In this document: one piece after another, positions 5,184 through 6,861 of the stretch
How the letters are laid out: each line of letters starts with the position of its first letter
Position numbering within the stretch: the first letter of the stretch is position 1
Assembly: GCA_022710245.1 (NCBI GenBank)
Contig: JAKLHH010000408.1
Span: 1-6,861 of the forward strand
Direction: 5' to 3'
Origin: Myxococcota bacterium
Lineage (GTDB): Bacteria; Myxococcota; Polyangia; GCA-2747355; JAKLHH01
Length of the DNA stretch: 6,861 nt
Position numbers and translations under genes: made by a program
Notes under the pieces: model-generated
What the model was told of the DNA's origin: nothing
What the model saw: only the letters and a program-made list of their open reading frames with translations
Database searches by the model: none

Positions 5184-6861
5184 ATGAACGGAGCACGCCT
5201 CTCTTCGTGCGCGCGCGTCGGCCTGGCGGTCCTGCTCGGCCTCACCGCCTGCGAGAAGAAGGTGGACGGGCCGGCGCCGACCGTGGCCAGGGTCGTCACC
5301 GAGCGGGGGAGCAACGTCCTCTGCACCTGTGACGCCCGCGGCGACTGCGACAAGAACGCGACCGACCTGCTCTCGCTCCAGGGCACCGGGTTCGCGCCGC
5401 TGCCGGTGCTGCTCCTCGGCGAGACGCCCCAGCTCGAGCTCCCGACCGTGATCTTGCAGAGGGAGGGAGTGACGAGCTGCGACACCGACGAGGCGATCGA
5501 CAAGCCGACCTGCCCGATGGTGCGCGGCCGGCTCGCCGACAAGAACCTCGCCGGCGTCAAGCTCGCCTACGTGGGCGACGGCGAGCTCAAGGTCACGCTG
5601 ACCAAGGAGTTCGTCAACACGCTCCTCGAGCCGGGCTTCTACACGGTGATGGTGAAGAACCCGAACGGCCAGACCGGGGAGCTCGCCAGGGGGCTCGAGG
5701 TGGTGCCGGGGCCGAAGGTGCTCAAGGTCGCCCCCGAGAACATCTGCCCCACCATCGACCAGAAGGTCACCGTCTCCGGCGAGAACTTCCGCGAGGGCGC
5801 CAAGGTCGCGCTGATCGGCGGCGGCAAGACCTACGCGGTCGACACCACCTTCGACGCGGCCGCGAAGACGCTGACCGCCCTGGTCAAGGCGATGAGCGTG
5901 CCGGTCGGCGACTACGACGTGCAGGTGCTCCTCGCCGAGGGCTGCTCGAGCACGCTGCCGAACGCGCTGCACATGGTGCCGGAGCCGAAGCTCACCAAGC
6001 TGGAGCCGGCGGTCATCTGCGACCAGCTCGACACCAAGGTCACCCTCACCGGTCAGGACCTCCGCGACGGCGCCTCGGTCTCCATCGATGGCAAGGCGGT
6101 GGCCGCGGCCGACGTGAAGTTCGTCAGCGCGACCACGATCGAGGTCACCGTGCGCAAGGGCCTCGCCGACGGCACCCACGGCGTCACCGTGACCAACCCC
6201 GAGGGCTGCACCTCCACGCCGCCGATCCAGATCACCGTGGTGCCGCCGCCGAGCCTGAGCAGCGTCGCGCCGCAGACGATCTGCCAGGGCGGCGAGGTGA
6301 CCCTCAAGGGCACCGGGTTCCTGCCGGGCGCCAGCGTGACGATCGGCAGCGCGGTCCTCACCGCGCCCTCGGTCGTGGTGAAGGACTCGACCACCATCAC
6401 CGTCACCGTGGGCCCGATGACCCCGGGCGGCCCCTACGACGTCAAGGTGACGAACGCCGACGGCTGCGCCTCGGGCGTCCTCACCGGCGCCGCGGGCCTC
6501 AGCATCAGCCAAGGGCCGGTGATCGTCGCGGTGGACCCCTCCACCGTCTACAACAAGGTGGACTTCCCGGTGACGATCTTCGGCTCGGGCTTCAAGGCCG
6601 GCGTCACCGTCTCCATCGGCACCACGCCCACCGCGACCGCGCTCACCAACGTGCAGGTGGCGAGCAGCGATCGCATCGACGCCACCGTGCCCGCGGGTGT
6701 GCCGACCGGCACCTACGACGTGACGGTGAAGGATCCGGGCGGCTGCTCCTACAAGTTCACGGCCGCGATCAAGGTGATCGACCAGCTCACGGTGGTCATC
6801 TGCGGGATCGATCCGCCGTTCGGCTACGTGAACGAGAAGACGCCGGTCACCATCACCTCCT
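5184..6861 (+). CDS. Secreted IPT/TIG-repeat lipoprotein (open at window end)
   Basis: Seen: 559 codons without a stop to the window edge. ATG 5184 is preceded by AGGAGG at 5173-5178. Residues 1-23 form a lipoprotein signal peptide with lipobox LTAC; Cys23 would be acylated, and Glu follows it. Residues about 32-175 form a divergent first module with five cysteines (47, 49, 55, 99, 110). Then come Ig-like modules at about 178-265, 269-353, 357-443 and 446-533, and the start of another from about 536. Each shows a VTLxGxxF-type strand and a late YDVxVxNxxGC-type strand, as in IPT/TIG domains. Cys pairs 188/254, 279/342 and 367/428 recur in modules 2-4. Known: IPT/TIG domains are Ig-like folds found in surface proteins and receptors, often acting as spacers or adhesive modules. 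Inference: a rigid, possibly disulfide-stapled surface or periplasmic protein anchored by lipid. Its ligand and true length are unknown. Confidence 0.88.
   Translation, partial: MNGARLSSCARVGLAVLLGLTACEKKVDGPAPTVARVVTERGSNVLCTCDARGDCDKNATDLLSLQGTGFAPLPVLLLGETPQLELPTVILQREGVTSCDTDEAIDKPTCPMVRGRLADKNLAGVKLAYVGDGELKVTLTKEFVNTLLEPGFYTVMVKNPNGQTGELARGLEVVPGPKVLKVAPENICPTIDQKVTVSGENFREGAKVALIGGGKTYAVDTTFDAAAKTLTALVKAMSVPVGDYDVQVLLAEGCSSTLPNALHMVPEPKLTKLEPAVICDQLDTKVTLTGQDLRDGASVSIDGKAVAAADVKFVSATTIEVTVRKGLADGTHGVTVTNPEGCTSTPPIQITVVPPPSLSSVAPQTICQGGEVTLKGTGFLPGASVTIGSAVLTAPSVVVKDSTTITVTVGPMTPGGPYDVKVTNADGCASGVLTGAAGLSISQGPVIVAVDPSTVYNKVDFPVTIFGSGFKAGVTVSIGTTPTATALTNVQVASSDRIDATVPAGVPTGTYDVTVKDPGGCSYKFTAAIKVIDQLTVVICGIDPPFGYVNEKTPVTITS
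5715..6782 (+). repeat. Four tandem IPT/TIG-like protein modules
   Basis: Modules 2-5 of the lipoprotein occupy about residues 178-533, with a period of 85-93 residues. Landmarks recur: a proline-containing entry (PKVLKVAP, PKLTKLEP, PSLSSVAP, then IVAVDP), the IC or VY position, the strand before Gly-x-x-Phe/Leu, and a late GC (254, 342, 428, 521). The copies are divergent in sequence, so they are protein-level repeats, not recent DNA duplications. Confidence 0.8.

Noticed and set aside
5040..6512. 490-residue minus-strand open frame opposite the lipoprotein
   Set aside because: It is low-complexity and His/Arg/Gly-rich, with no domain. The plus frame has a signal peptide, lipobox and repeated modules.

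Overview
The window is about 6.9 kb of very GC-rich DNA, densely coded on both strands, with strong third-position G/C bias. Two things point to a Myxococcota-like (former deltaproteobacterial) soil or sediment bacterium: the base composition, and a secreted lipoprotein built from repeated IPT/TIG modules. That placement is an inference from style, not from a marker gene. I see no rRNA, tRNA, CRISPR array or insertion sequence, and no gap over 300 bases without a gene.

Left half (1-3697): a divergent regulatory unit. On the minus strand, three genes are joined by two GTGA stop/start overlaps. In order of transcription they are a HemN/HutW-like radical SAM protein (2877-1210), a small second radical SAM protein (1213-464), and a NadD-like nucleotidyltransferase that runs off the left edge (467-1). 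Facing away on the plus strand is an NrtR-family regulator (3017-3697), made of a degenerate Nudix sensor domain and a winged-helix domain. The 139-bp gap between the two units is AT-rich against its surroundings. It holds a 23-bp imperfect palindrome next to the operon's ribosome binding site and over its likely -10. NrtR proteins are known regulators of NAD metabolism. The arrangement therefore suggests an NrtR-controlled operon that pairs two radical SAM enzymes with a nucleotidyltransferase. I do not recognise this set as a characterised pathway, and it is the most interesting part of the window. The first operon gene also carries two different in-frame tandem repeats, one at each end. The 3' repeat supplies the Shine-Dalgarno sequence of the next gene.

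Middle (3698-5143): a GC-rich hairpin sits between convergent gene ends. It is followed by a minus-strand short-chain dehydrogenase-like protein whose catalytic YxxxK lysine is arginine. Divergent from that is a small four-helix membrane protein of the DUF2809 type.

Right end (5144-6861): a promoter-like sequence and a strong ribosome binding site precede an open-ended lipoprotein gene. It encodes at least 559 residues: a lipobox, a cysteine-rich first module, then IPT/TIG-type modules of about 85-93 residues. Three of these share a spaced cysteine pair. The following two lack it and have tyrosine at the equivalent first position.
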